From assembly GCF_039631355.1 (NCBI RefSeq), contig NZ_JBDIVF010000003.1:558001-622000 (forward strand): a DNA stretch of 64,000 nt. Reading direction: 5' to 3'. Under the pieces are notes generated by a model. The model made no database searches, was not told the DNA's origin, and saw only the letters and a list, made by a program, of their open reading frames with translations. Position numbers and translations under genes: made by a program. The stretch is from Uliginosibacterium paludis. GTDB lineage: Bacteria; Pseudomonadota; Gammaproteobacteria; Burkholderiales; Rhodocyclaceae. Shown here piece by piece: positions 17,075 through 25,492 of this stretch (the stretch's first letter is position 1; each line of letters starts with the position of its first letter).

Positions 17075-18352
17075 TCATGCGGTGACGAAATACTTTTCAA
17101 CGCTCACCCGAAGCTGGGCGCTCAATGCGTCTCCCGTCAGACAGGCCGTCTGCTCGTGCCACGCTTTAGCATCCTGCTCGAAGACAGCGACGATGTCAGG
17201 ATCAAAATGCGTACCGGCATCTTGTGTGATGATCGCCAGGGCGGCATCAAAGTCCATGGCGGCTTTATAAGGGCGCTCGGAAGTAAGCGCATCAAACACG
17301 TCCACGACAGCAAAAATTCTCGCCAGGATCGGGATGTCGTTTCCGGAGAGTCCATCCGGATAGCCACTGCCATCAAAATGCTCATGGTGGGATCGAATGA
17401 CTGCTGAAGCCCCTGTCAGCCAAGGGTTGCCGGCCACGATTTCAAGACCTAGCAGAGGATGGCGTTTCATGACCTCGAACTCTTCCGAATTCAGCTTCCC
17501 GCGCTTAAGCAGGATGGCGTCAGGAATTCCGATTTTCCCGACATCGTGCAGAAACGAGCCCACGATCAGATCCGCCATCCTGACGTAGGGCAGACCCAGT
17601 TTTTCAGCAAGTGCCACGGCATAAAGCGTGACTCGGTAATTATGCAGATCGGTATCGGAATCCCGCTTTGCCGTAGCGCTTCCCAGTGCGTGCAGCAGAG
17701 ACAGATTGGCATCCAGAATACGCCGGGATTGCTGGGCCGCTTGCTTCAGCAAGGTCAGGAATATCGGGAACAGCAGCACCGAGGTGCCGAAGACAGCGGC
17801 TATAGCCAGTAAAACACTGCGCCATATTTCCCGCTCCAGTTTTGAAGCATCGAAGTGATAAACCCCCTCCACATACCCTGAGAGAGTTCCGTCCAAGCCT
17901 GGCAAGGGCAAGACAATCAGGATTTGACGTTCGTTGCCGGCACCGACCCAACGTGCCACCCGCTCTCGCTGAGCCGGCCATGAATGGGCTTGCAAGGAAA
18001 CCGTTCTTTGCGCAGAAGACGAGGCCGCTGCCCAGGATTCGTAAAGCAGCAATTTCTGGCTGCTTAATACGCGAACCCCGAGCAATTTTTCCGGATCAAG
18101 CAAGCGCTCAATCTCCGGGTGACTCGTCGTGGAAGGCGCCAGCAGCGCGGCCTGCATCGAGGGCGATTCAAAGTGCCTCACCCCTTCGAGAGCCCGCTCC
18201 AAGGCGGCCTGTTCGCCTTGACGGGTGCCCATGACATACACCATGGTGCCCGTCAGCACGCTGATCGAGAGCGCAGCAACACTCAACCTTAGCGCAAGTG
18301 AGCGCCGGAGCTGTCGAGGGGATTGAAGGCCTATACCAGCAGCGTCGGACAT
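17075..18352 (-). CDS. Membrane-anchored HD-GYP phosphodiesterase
   Basis: A 425-aa protein with membrane helices at about 22-46 and 181-205 enclosing a periplasmic sensor region, then a cytoplasmic HD-GYP domain. Motifs: FLHDVGKIGIPD (HD plus K), a second His in MKRHPLLG, and HHEHFDGSGYPDGL with the GYP triad. Such enzymes hydrolyse cyclic di-GMP. The periplasmic part could sense metal or envelope stress. Its presence inside a copper block suggests control of motility or biofilm by metal. The metal-binding residues appear complete, so activity is likely. Confidence 0.88.
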   Translation of the reverse strand: MSDAAGIGLQSPRQLRRSLALRLSVAALSISVLTGTMVYVMGTRQGEQAALERALEGVRHFESPSMQAALLAPSTTSHPEIERLLDPEKLLGVRVLSSQKLLLYESWAAASSSAQRTVSLQAHSWPAQRERVARWVGAGNERQILIVLPLPGLDGTLSGYVEGVYHFDASKLEREIWRSVLLAIAAVFGTSVLLFPIFLTLLKQAAQQSRRILDANLSLLHALGSATAKRDSDTDLHNYRVTLYAVALAEKLGLPYVRMADLIVGSFLHDVGKIGIPDAILLKRGKLNSEEFEVMKRHPLLGLEIVAGNPWLTGASAVIRSHHEHFDGSGYPDGLSGNDIPILARIFAVVDVFDALTSERPYKAAMDFDAALAIITQDAGTHFDPDIVAVFEQDAKAWHEQTACLTGDALSAQLRVSVEKYFVTA

Positions 18353-18412
18353 GTTCAGTGCGCCGGGAGCAGGCTACATAGCCGCTCCGGCGTTGCATGG
18401 GTCACATGTCAT

Positions 18413-18679
18413 TCATTTTCCATCGCGCGGATGGTAATGCTTGCTCATGTCTTTGGCCGGATTGGATTGCCCAACCTTGGGCTCGGCAGGCTTGGGGGCC
18501 ATTCCGCCTTTTTCTTCCATGTGAGAATGCTTCTTCATGGCGGGCGTGGCTTTCTCGGCAGGCGTGCTGGCGGCAACTTTGGGCTCCTGCGGCTTGTCCG
18601 CGTCGGCTGCGTTGGCTCCCATGGAGATCGCCATTGCAGCAGCCACCAAGGCCGGGTAGAGGATGGTTTTCCGTGTCAT
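18413..18679 (-). CDS. Small His/Met/Lys-rich periplasmic protein
   Basis: An 88-aa exported protein: signal peptide to about residue 25 (ALVAAAMAISMGANA), then a low-complexity region rich in Lys, Pro, Ala and Met with clusters KKHSHMEEKGGM and MSKHYHPRD. The His/Met clusters suggest binding of Cu or Ag. No folded domain recognised. The start MTRKT follows GAAGGGAACTG on the minus strand. It leads leftward ahead of the HD-GYP gene and sits among other small copper proteins. Confidence 0.6.
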   Translation of the reverse strand: MTRKTILYPALVAAAMAISMGANAADADKPQEPKVAASTPAEKATPAMKKHSHMEEKGGMAPKPAEPKVGQSNPAKDMSKHYHPRDGK

Positions 18680-18737
18680 GACAGTTCCCTTCGTGATGAA
18701 ATGAACGCGCAATGCGTCCGGATGGTGATTTGAAAGC

Positions 18738-18914
18738 TCAATTCGCCCCGATCTTGGGACGTTTTGTAGCAGCTCCCGCTGGTGCGTGTGAGCAGCATCC
18801 GCCACCCTTCGCGTTAGCGTGAGACTCCGCGTTGGCGTGTAGCCAGGCCCGGAAGCCGGAAGCCCATTCCTTCATCACGGCCCGGGCCTCATGCCAGAAT
18901 CTAGCGATGGCCAT
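18738..18914 (-). CDS. Hypothetical 58-aa protein with C-terminal Cys-Cys-His cluster
   Basis: Short protein starting MAIARFWHEARAV, amphipathic N-half (WASGFRAWLHANAESHANAK) and the metal-ligand-like run GGGCCSHAPAG near the end. No signal peptide, so cytoplasmic. Ribosome site GGAG lies 8 bases before the ATG. Overlaps the end of the next small lipoprotein gene by 14 bases, suggesting one transcript. A metal-handling role is only inferred from composition and neighbours. Confidence 0.5.
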   Translation of the reverse strand: MAIARFWHEARAVMKEWASGFRAWLHANAESHANAKGGGCCSHAPAGAATKRPKIGAN

Positions 18915-19041
18915 GGCGTTGCTCCGCCGCCCGTGAGCTGGCGCTTGAGTTTTGCTCTGCCGGCCGCTCTTCGCTGTTTGCACAGCCGGCCAGAAATGCG
19001 GCCATGAGCAGCGCCGCAATCCAAGATTTATGTTGGCTCAT
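18901..19041 (-). CDS. Small lipoprotein (46 aa)
   Basis: MSQHKSWIAALLMAAFLAGCANSEE has a typical type II signal peptide with lipobox LAGC, leaving a 27-residue mature peptide rich in Ser, Glu and Arg ending RHGHR. Start chosen at the ATG with GGAAG 5 bases upstream. Many metal-resistance islands carry such tiny lipoproteins; function unknown. Confidence 0.55.
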   Translation of the reverse strand: MSQHKSWIAALLMAAFLAGCANSEERPAEQNSSASSRAAEQRHGHR

Positions 19042-19125
19042 GACAACTTCCTTTTCCGTGATTGAAATTGTTCGGGTTTCGCGTGCCTCACCCTCTCGGG
19101 GAAATTTCACACTACCGCCAGTCCG

Positions 19126-19470
19126 TTACTTGGCAGGCTGAATGTCGGTGACGATCATTTTGCCGGCCTCATTCACGACCATGAACTTGACCTTGTCCCC
19201 CGGTTTCAGGTTGTTCAGAAGGCCTTTGTCCTTGACTGCAAACACCATGGTCATGCCGGGCATGTCCAGGTTTTTGATCTCGCCATGCTTGAGCGTCAGC
19301 TTGCCGGCGGCCGGGTCGATCTTGCGCACCTCACCATCAGTCATCATGGATGCCTCTTGAGACATGCCCATCTTGCTGTGATCCATATTGGCCTGTGCCA
19401 ATGCCGGCATGGAAAGGGCAATACCCCAGGACATGGCGGTCAGTGCCAGAACGGTTTTGATGCTGTTCAT
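19126..19470 (-). CDS. cusF: Periplasmic copper chaperone CusF-like
   Basis: A 114-aa exported protein. Signal peptide to about 26, a Met/His-rich linker (MDHSKMGMSQEASMM), then the CusF OB-fold: GEVRKIDPAAGKLTLKHGEI...LDMPGMTMVF. The MPGMTM Met pair and the preceding His are the Cu(I)/Ag(I) ligands; the usual Trp of KWPxMxM is replaced by LD here. It would pass metal to the CusBA pump. A second CusF-type domain is fused to CusB (13034-14656). Confidence 0.88.
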   Translation of the reverse strand: MNSIKTVLALTAMSWGIALSMPALAQANMDHSKMGMSQEASMMTDGEVRKIDPAAGKLTLKHGEIKNLDMPGMTMVFAVKDKGLLNNLKPGDKVKFMVVNEAGKMIVTDIQPAK

Positions 19471-19552
19471 ATCTACCTCGCGAACTAAAGAAAATACGTT
19501 TAACGATGGATGGGATGGCTTCGACATTCAGGAAATGTGCGCCTTGGTCTGC

Positions 19553-20044
19553 TTAACGCTTGCCAACGCTCACCGCGCCTTTCATCCCTGCTTCGTAATG
19601 GCCCGGCATCAGACAGGCAAAGTTCACAACGCCCGCCTTGGTGAACTGCCAGATGATTTCGCCCTGTTTGCCGGGGGCCAAGGTCACCTTGCCGGGCTCG
19701 TCGTGTTCCATGTCCGGGAATTTCTTCATCACCTCCAGGTGCTCCAGCAACTCCTTTTCGGTGCCAAGGCTCAGTTCGTGTTTGATCTGCCCCTTGTTCT
19801 TGACCACGAAACGGACGGTTTCACCTTGTCTGACCTGAATCTCGGCAGGCGTATAACGCATGTTGTCGCCCATCTCGATGGTGATCGTGCGATTGACCTT
19901 CGTTTTCACGCCCGGCTTGCCGATGGCTGTTTCTTCAGCACCGTGACCGCCGGCATGACTGCCACTGGCCAAAGCTGTGCTCGACATGAGCAGGGCTGCC
20001 AGCACGGCGATAACTTTTTGACCGACAAACTTTTTGTGCTGCAT
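19553..20044 (-). CDS. copI: Cupredoxin, CopI-like copper-resistance protein
   Basis: A 163-aa exported protein with signal peptide to about 26, His-rich start of the mature chain (GSHAGGHGAEE), and a plastocyanin/azurin-type domain. Type 1 copper ligands visible: His in QIKHELSLG, Cys in NFACLMPGHYEAGM with the following His and Met. Lengths and context match CopI, a periplasmic blue-copper protein needed for copper tolerance in purple bacteria and relatives. It is 34 bp downstream of copA on the same strand, so probably cotranscribed. Confidence 0.85.
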   Translation of the reverse strand: MQHKKFVGQKVIAVLAALLMSSTALASGSHAGGHGAEETAIGKPGVKTKVNRTITIEMGDNMRYTPAEIQVRQGETVRFVVKNKGQIKHELSLGTEKELLEHLEVMKKFPDMEHDEPGKVTLAPGKQGEIIWQFTKAGVVNFACLMPGHYEAGMKGAVSVGKR

Positions 20045-20078
20045 AACAAGATCTCCTGACTTTGTTGGGGAAAGAGGC

Positions 20079-21482
20079 TCAGTGGCCGGTATGCGCATTC
20101 GGTTTGCGCACCCGAACCTCTGTGGGGGAGCTGGCTTGGGTGGCACGTGGCATGGCCTGGTTGCCGGCGCTGCTAGCGCGTTGGGGTTCAGCCATTGAGC
20201 CCTTAAATTCATAAGCCACCGTGCCTACCGGATGTTTGAACCAGCCCGGGTCTTTGTAATCTCCCGGTTTCTGATCCCGACGCACCTTGAGCGTGGTGAA
20301 CATGCCGCCCATTTCAACCGGGCCAAACGGCCCCTGGCCCGTCATCATGGGCAGCGTGTTATCCGGCAAGGGCATTTCCATCTCGGCCATGTCCGCCATG
20401 CCGCGCTCGCCCATGACCATGTAGTCCGGGATGAGCTTGCGGATCTTGCTGGCGATACCGGAATGGTCGACGCCCACCATGGTCGGCACGTCATGCCCCA
20501 TGGCATTCATGGTGTGGTGGCTCTTGTGACAGTGAAAGGCCCAGTCGCCTTCTTCGTCCGCCAGAAACTCGATCTGGCGCATCTGGCCGACCGCGACATC
20601 GGTCGTCACTTCATACCAACGGGTGCTCTTGGGCGTCGGGCCGCCATCCGTGCCGGTCACCAGAAACTCGTGACCATGCAGATGGATAGGGTGATTGGTC
20701 ATCGTCAGGTTACCAATCCGGATTCTCACCTTGTCATTCAAGCGGACATTGAGCGAATCAATGCCTGGGAAGGAGCGGCTGTTCCAGGTCCACAGATTGA
20801 AATCGAGCATGGTATTGACCTTCGGCGTGTAGCTGCCGGGCTCCACGTCGTAGGCATTGAGCAGGAAGCAGAAGTCGCGATTCACTTCGTCGATCAGCGG
20901 GTTCCGGGTCTTGGGATGGGTGACCCAGAAACCCATCATGCCCATCGCCATCTGCGTCATTTCATCCGCGTGCGGGTGGTACATGAAGGTGCCGGGGCGC
21001 CGAGCGACGAACTCGTAGACAAAGGTCTTGCCCGGCTGGATTTGCGGTTGATTGAGCCCGCCGACACCATCCATGCCATTGGGCAGACGCTGACCATGCC
21101 AGTGAATGGTGGTGTGCTCCGGCAGCTTGTTGGTGACAAAGAGCCGTACCCGGTCACCTTCCACCACTTCAATGGTCGGGCCGGGACTCTGTCCGTTGTA
21201 GCCCCATAAGTGCGCCACCATGCCCGGCGCAATTTCACGTACCACCGGCTCCGCAACGAGGTGGAATTCCTTGACTCCGTTATTCATGCGCCAGGGGAGC
21301 GTCCAGCCGTTGAGAGTGACCACAGGGTTGTAGGGGCGACCGCTATTCGGAACCAAGGGCGGCATGGTGTCCGGTGTCGCCTGAATGACCGGCTCCGGCA
21401 ATGCGGCCATGGCCACTCGGGAAACACTCGATGCCGCGACCACAAGACCTGCGCTGGCCAGGAAATCTCTTCTTTTCATCAT
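20079..21482 (-). CDS. copA: Multicopper oxidase CopA/CueO type
   Basis: A 467-aa periplasmic multicopper oxidase that oxidises Cu(I) to the less toxic Cu(II). MMKRRDFLASAG is a twin-arginine export signal. Copper-binding motifs in order: HWHGQRLPNG, MYHPHADE, NHPIHLHGHEF and HCHKSHHTMNAM, supplying type 1, 2 and 3 sites. A Met-rich stretch (MADMAEMEMPLPDNTLPMM) follows. The frame is open further upstream, but the tandem ATG before KRRDF gives the Tat signal and is chosen. It is preceded by the TolC-like lipoprotein gene and followed by copI. Confidence 0.92.
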   Translation of the reverse strand: MMKRRDFLASAGLVVAASSVSRVAMAALPEPVIQATPDTMPPLVPNSGRPYNPVVTLNGWTLPWRMNNGVKEFHLVAEPVVREIAPGMVAHLWGYNGQSPGPTIEVVEGDRVRLFVTNKLPEHTTIHWHGQRLPNGMDGVGGLNQPQIQPGKTFVYEFVARRPGTFMYHPHADEMTQMAMGMMGFWVTHPKTRNPLIDEVNRDFCFLLNAYDVEPGSYTPKVNTMLDFNLWTWNSRSFPGIDSLNVRLNDKVRIRIGNLTMTNHPIHLHGHEFLVTGTDGGPTPKSTRWYEVTTDVAVGQMRQIEFLADEEGDWAFHCHKSHHTMNAMGHDVPTMVGVDHSGIASKIRKLIPDYMVMGERGMADMAEMEMPLPDNTLPMMTGQGPFGPVEMGGMFTTLKVRRDQKPGDYKDPGWFKHPVGTVAYEFKGSMAEPQRASSAGNQAMPRATQASSPTEVRVRKPNAHTGH

Positions 21483-21504
21483 GATCTGATCCTCAGGTCT
21501 GCAA

Positions 21505-22926
21505 TCAATGTCCGCCATCGCCACCCGCGACACCCGCCACGGCGGGTTCGCGAGAAGAGGAGGCATTGAGGGGGCGGCCAAGCACGGCGGCTTGCAACTG
21601 GGCATCGGCCAGCCAGAAGTCGCGTTCAGACTCTGTTGCCGCCAGCACGCTAGCCACTTGTTCGCGGGCATCAGCCAGCAGCTCAAAAACGCCAATCAAC
21701 ATGCCGTTGTACTTGCGCATGCGCTCGTCGGAGATGGTCTTGCGCAGAGGCACGATTTCATCCCGATAATGGCGAGCCAGTTCGTAGGCGGTTCTGTATG
21801 CCGAATACTGCTGTCGCATTTGCGAGGCTGCGCTGACAGCGGTCTGCTGTGCACGATGCACTGCGGCCATGTACTCAGCCTCGGCTTGCGTGCGTCGAGC
21901 CCCCCCGAAGTCAAAGATCGGGATCGGGAACTCCACTTCATAACCGCGTTGCGTGGGTTTGCCACTTTCGGAATTGCTCACCAGGCCCACGTGAAGTCCA
22001 TCGACAACGCTTTGCACACGAGTCAGGCCGCGATTACGTACCACGGTGTCGAGTTCGAAACGTGCCATGCGCACATCCAGCCTTTCATCCAGTCCTTGCT
22101 GAAGAATCGGCTGCTCATCCTTGAGCGCCTTCGGAAGGTCCGGCAATCGATCCGGCAACTTCAGCTTCTGCGCTTGCGAGGTGGTCAGCCCCAAGGTTCG
22201 TACCAGTGTTTCCCGCGTTTCCACATTGCGTTGTCTTGCACGCTTGAGCTGAGCAGCAGCCTCGGCGTAGAACTCATGCTCATGCGCCCGCTGCAACCGG
22301 CTGAAGTTACCAGCGGCCTGCATCCGGCGCGCCAGTTCTGCTCCTGCATCGGCGGCTTCGTACACCCGCTCGAAGTACGCGACAGACTGCTGCGCCGCCA
22401 CCGCATTGACCCAGGCCTGGCGCGTTTCGCTGATGGCCTGCACGACATCTCCGGCCGATTGCAGACGCAGGCGCTCCTGCGCGCTCTTGGCAATTGCGAT
22501 CCGGCTCGGCAGGAACACCAGATCGAGCACGGAAAACGCCAGTGTTCGACCAATGTCCAGATCCCGCGCGCCCTCTTCATTGCGCACCAGTTTTTCAAAG
22601 GAAAAAACGGGATTGGGCAGACGCGCTGATTGCGTGACCCGCGCCGAAGCAGCGGCATTCTCGGCTAACAGAATCTGGAAGCCTGAGCTATACGCCAAGG
22701 CCAAACGCTCTGCATTCGCTTGTGTCAGCGTTTGCTCCAGAAGGGTATCTACCTCAGTCTGAGCCTCACGCCGGGCCTCATCAGAGTCGAGCCTGCGCAG
22801 CGCTTTCTCATAATTTTTTTTGGCAAACGTCGAGGTGTCCGATACGTTGCGATCCACTTCGAGGCTCGCGCAGCCCGACAACACAAGAACGCCAAGCAGC
22901 ACTCCCAGGCGGCCGAGGGGCATCAT
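21505..22926 (-). CDS. TolC-family outer-membrane lipoprotein in the copper operon
   Basis: A 473-aa protein with lipoprotein signal MMPLGRLGVLLGVLVLSGCAS (lipobox LSGC) and an outer-membrane-efflux domain with long helices and the EVEFPIPIFDFGGARR stretch typical of the family. Partner pump is not obvious: it sits between a small exported protein and the multicopper oxidase rather than beside an RND gene. In other betaproteobacteria similar genes accompany copA-type oxidases. The C-terminus is Gly/His rich (AGGDGGH). Start overlaps the previous stop by 4 bp. Confidence 0.85.
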   Translation of the reverse strand: MMPLGRLGVLLGVLVLSGCASLEVDRNVSDTSTFAKKNYEKALRRLDSDEARREAQTEVDTLLEQTLTQANAERLALAYSSGFQILLAENAAASARVTQSARLPNPVFSFEKLVRNEEGARDLDIGRTLAFSVLDLVFLPSRIAIAKSAQERLRLQSAGDVVQAISETRQAWVNAVAAQQSVAYFERVYEAADAGAELARRMQAAGNFSRLQRAHEHEFYAEAAAQLKRARQRNVETRETLVRTLGLTTSQAQKLKLPDRLPDLPKALKDEQPILQQGLDERLDVRMARFELDTVVRNRGLTRVQSVVDGLHVGLVSNSESGKPTQRGYEVEFPIPIFDFGGARRTQAEAEYMAAVHRAQQTAVSAASQMRQQYSAYRTAYELARHYRDEIVPLRKTISDERMRKYNGMLIGVFELLADAREQVASVLAATESERDFWLADAQLQAAVLGRPLNASSSREPAVAGVAGGDGGH

Positions 22927-23192
22927 TGCCGGGCTCCGGAGTTTGCAGGCTTTGCATCTTGCGAAGTGGCCGGCGTTTCGGCGGACAGCTGTTCACGGGC
23001 ATACACCTTCCACCCGCCAATGCGCTCAACCGCATCATTGAGCGCCCGCCAGTTCCCTACAGGCTCGTCCTGAAATGCTTTATAAGACCGCGAAGCACTC
23101 TCTGCCGGGCGGTTTGAAACGTTCGAGGGGGATTGAGCCTGAGCCAACATTGGCAGCATCAAGCCCAGTGCCGCGATATCAAAAATCCTCAT
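22923..23192 (-). CDS. Small exported protein leading the copA operon
   Basis: An 89-aa protein with signal peptide (IAALGLMLPMLAQAQ) and a polar mature part containing FQDEPVGNWRALNDAVERIGGWKVYARE. No metal-ligand clusters and no family recognised. First gene of the leftward operon that continues with the TolC-like protein, multicopper oxidase and cupredoxin; it starts about 97 bp from the perfect CopR box shared with cusR. Stop and next start overlap (ATGA). Confidence 0.7.
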   Translation of the reverse strand: MRIFDIAALGLMLPMLAQAQSPSNVSNRPAESASRSYKAFQDEPVGNWRALNDAVERIGGWKVYAREQLSAETPATSQDAKPANSGARQ

Positions 23193-23288
23193 GTAGATTC
23201 TCCTGCCGGGGTTGAGGGATATAGCCTTTTTTGTTAAGTGCTTTTGCAGGATGTTGCAGCTTCGCGCCCGTCAGTCTGCTGACGCCCG

Positions 23289-23306
23289 GATTACATGTTT
23301 GTAATC
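23289..23306. promoter_or_regulatory. Perfect CopR/CusR box between divergent copper operons
   Basis: GATTACA-TGTT-TGTAATC is an exact 7-4-7 palindrome. It lies 97 bp from the leftward start at 23192 and 59 bp from the cusR start at 23365, so it can serve both. The form TTACA-N4-TGTAA is that bound by CopR/CusR-type regulators. Confidence 0.8.
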
Positions 23307-23364
23307 TGCAGGCCCGGGCATGCTGCGTGGCGCACAATTACATCCGTGCCAGTAAGGAGCCAAC

Positions 23365-24039
23365 ATGAAGATCCTTGTCGTTGAAGATGAAACCAAAACA
23401 GGTGACTACCTGCGCCAGGGCTTGATGGAGGCCGGCTTTGTGGTCGATCTGGCACGCGACGGGCTGGATGGCCTACATCTGGCCATCTCCGAGGAATACG
23501 ACCTGGCGATCCTCGATGTGATGCTTCCGGAACTCGATGGCTGGAAAGTTCTGCAAGGAATACGCAAGGCTGGCAAGCAGATGCCGGTGCTTTTTCTGAC
23601 GGCTCGTGACCAGATTGATGACCGGGTCAAAGGCTTGGAGCTGGGCGCCGATGATTATCTCGTCAAGCCTTTCGCGTTTGCCGAATTGCTGGCACGCGTC
23701 AGAACCTTGCTGCGCCGTGGCAAGGGCAAAGAGCCCGAGTTGCTTGAAATCGGTGATCTGTCCCTGGATTTGCGTCGGCGCCGAGTCACGCGCGCAGGGG
23801 TGCGTATCGATCTGACTGCCAAGGAGTTCCTGCTGCTGGAGCTGCTGATGCGCCGTCAGGGAGAGGTGCTGCCGCGCTCCCTGATCGCTTCTCAGGTCTG
23901 GGACATGAATTTCGACAGTGACACCAACGTCATCGAAGTCGCCATGCGGCGCCTGCGCGCAAAGATCGACGATGGATTCGAGCCGAAACTGATCCGGACT
24001 GTTCGCGGTATGGGATACGTCGTGGAGGTCGGCGAGTGA
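23365..24039 (+). CDS. cusR: Heavy-metal response regulator CusR/CopR
   Basis: A 224-aa OmpR-family regulator. Receiver domain with acidic pocket EDE, phospho-acceptor D51 in LAILDVMLPELDG, Thr in FLTARD and Lys in LVKPF; C-terminal winged helix with LTAKEFLLLELLM and VAMRRLRAKID. Belongs to the heavy-metal group (CusR, CopR, SilR). Start has AAGGAG 6 bases upstream. It would bind the palindrome 59 bp upstream and activate the copper operons. Followed by its kinase with a 4-bp overlap. Confidence 0.95.
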   Translation: MKILVVEDETKTGDYLRQGLMEAGFVVDLARDGLDGLHLAISEEYDLAILDVMLPELDGWKVLQGIRKAGKQMPVLFLTARDQIDDRVKGLELGADDYLVKPFAFAELLARVRTLLRRGKGKEPELLEIGDLSLDLRRRRVTRAGVRIDLTAKEFLLLELLMRRQGEVLPRSLIASQVWDMNFDSDTNVIEVAMRRLRAKIDDGFEPKLIRTVRGMGYVVEVGE

Positions 24040-25448
24040 AGCACTTGCTGCGCAGATCCCTGACGATCAGACTCACGCTGCTGTTCTCTTTGTCCGCAAC
24101 CCTGGTGTTGCTAGCCTTGGGCTTCACCGTTGCCAGCGCCGTTGATCGCCATTTCGTCGAGCAAGACCTCGATGCCTTGAATGGGAAGCTGACGCTGGTC
24201 AGTCACGCTTTCTCCCTGGTCCGGACAGAAGAAGATCTGGCCAAACTTCCTGCGCTGCTCGACAGCTCTCTGGTTGGACACCACGGCTTGGCGGTGGCAG
24301 TAATTGATCCTCAAGGCGAAGTCTTCTTTCGCACCTCCGGAGTGAGCTTTCCCAATACCCTTCTAGAGAAGCCACTACCGGCAGACGGTCGCGGGCCTGT
24401 CGTCTGGCAGGCAGGAGAGGGGCACTTCCGAGGCATTGCAGGCCAGCTCACGACTCAACTCCCAGGGTGGCCTGCGGGTATCGTTGCCGTCAGCACGGAA
24501 ATATCGAATCACGAAGCCTTCATGCAGGCGTTTCGGCAAACCATGTGGATCATCGTCGCCCTGGCCGCCGTACTGCTGGGATTTCTGGCCTGGGTTGCAA
24601 CACGGCATGGCTTGAACCCACTGCGGCAGTTGATTGCGGGCGCTTCAGAAGTGACGGCCAGTCGGCTGGATTACCGGCTACCGACTGAATCAATTCCTAT
24701 CGAAGTGGCGGAGCTTGCCAGCACCCTGAATGACATGCTCGCCAGACTTGAAGATTCCTTCAAACGCCTGTCTGATTTCTCCTCTGATCTTGCTCATGAG
24801 CTGAGAACGCCGATCAGCAACTTGATGACGCAGACGCAGGTTTCCTTGTCTCGTGTTCGCAGTCCTGAGGCATATCAGGAAGTTCTCTCCTCCAACGCAG
24901 AAGAGCTGGAACGTTTGGCTCGAACCGTTTCAGACATGTTGTTTCTGGCCAAAGCCGACAACTGTTTGATTGTGCCGACGCAAGAGCCCGTCAGGATGGA
25001 AGATGAGGTTCAGGATTTGTTTGATTTCTACGAAGCCCTGGCCGAAGCCAAGGGCATCCGGCTGGCTCGACAAGGACACGGTCAGGTTCTCGGGGACAAA
25101 CTGATGCTGAGACGTGCAATCAGCAATCTGTTGTCCAATGCCGTGCGCTACGCAGACGCAGAAAGTACCGTTTCAGTCACGATCAGTGAAAAAACAGAAG
25201 CCATCGACGTATGCGTGCAAAACACAGGCCCCACGATCCCTCCGGCGCAACTTCCAAGGCTGTTTGATCGTTTTTATCGAGCCGACACTTCACGTCATCG
25301 CACGACAGAAGGCGCTGGATTGGGATTGGCAATTGCCGCATCAATCGTTCGTGCGCATGGAGGCTCTGTTGATGCCTGGTCGGAAGACGGTACGACGCGT
25401 TTCTCCTTGTCGTTCCCTGTGCGTTCTGGCTCAACGGTTCAAAGCTAA
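24036..25448 (+). CDS. cusS: Heavy-metal sensor histidine kinase CusS/CopS
   Basis: A 470-aa inner-membrane kinase starting at GTG, whose bases overlap the cusR stop (GTGA). Membrane helices at about 12-35 and 165-188 bound a periplasmic sensor. HAMP follows; the phospho-acceptor His is in SDLAHELRTPISN; the ATPase domain shows N-box SNLLSNAVRYA and G-box GAGLGLAIAASIV. It senses periplasmic Cu/Ag and phosphorylates CusR. The 44 bp after it separate it from the convergent cadA. Confidence 0.94.
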   Translation: MKHLLRRSLTIRLTLLFSLSATLVLLALGFTVASAVDRHFVEQDLDALNGKLTLVSHAFSLVRTEEDLAKLPALLDSSLVGHHGLAVAVIDPQGEVFFRTSGVSFPNTLLEKPLPADGRGPVVWQAGEGHFRGIAGQLTTQLPGWPAGIVAVSTEISNHEAFMQAFRQTMWIIVALAAVLLGFLAWVATRHGLNPLRQLIAGASEVTASRLDYRLPTESIPIEVAELASTLNDMLARLEDSFKRLSDFSSDLAHELRTPISNLMTQTQVSLSRVRSPEAYQEVLSSNAEELERLARTVSDMLFLAKADNCLIVPTQEPVRMEDEVQDLFDFYEALAEAKGIRLARQGHGQVLGDKLMLRRAISNLLSNAVRYADAESTVSVTISEKTEAIDVCVQNTGPTIPPAQLPRLFDRFYRADTSRHRTTEGAGLGLAIAASIVRAHGGSVDAWSEDGTTRFSLSFPVRSGSTVQS

Positions 25449-25492
25449 AAACAGGAAGCCGTTATCCGTCAGCTTGAGATCACAAAGTCACC

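Noticed and set aside
23365..25448. CusRS as the regulator of the czc operon
   Set aside because: No CopR-type palindrome before czcI; a MerR-type promoter with 19-bp spacer is there instead.
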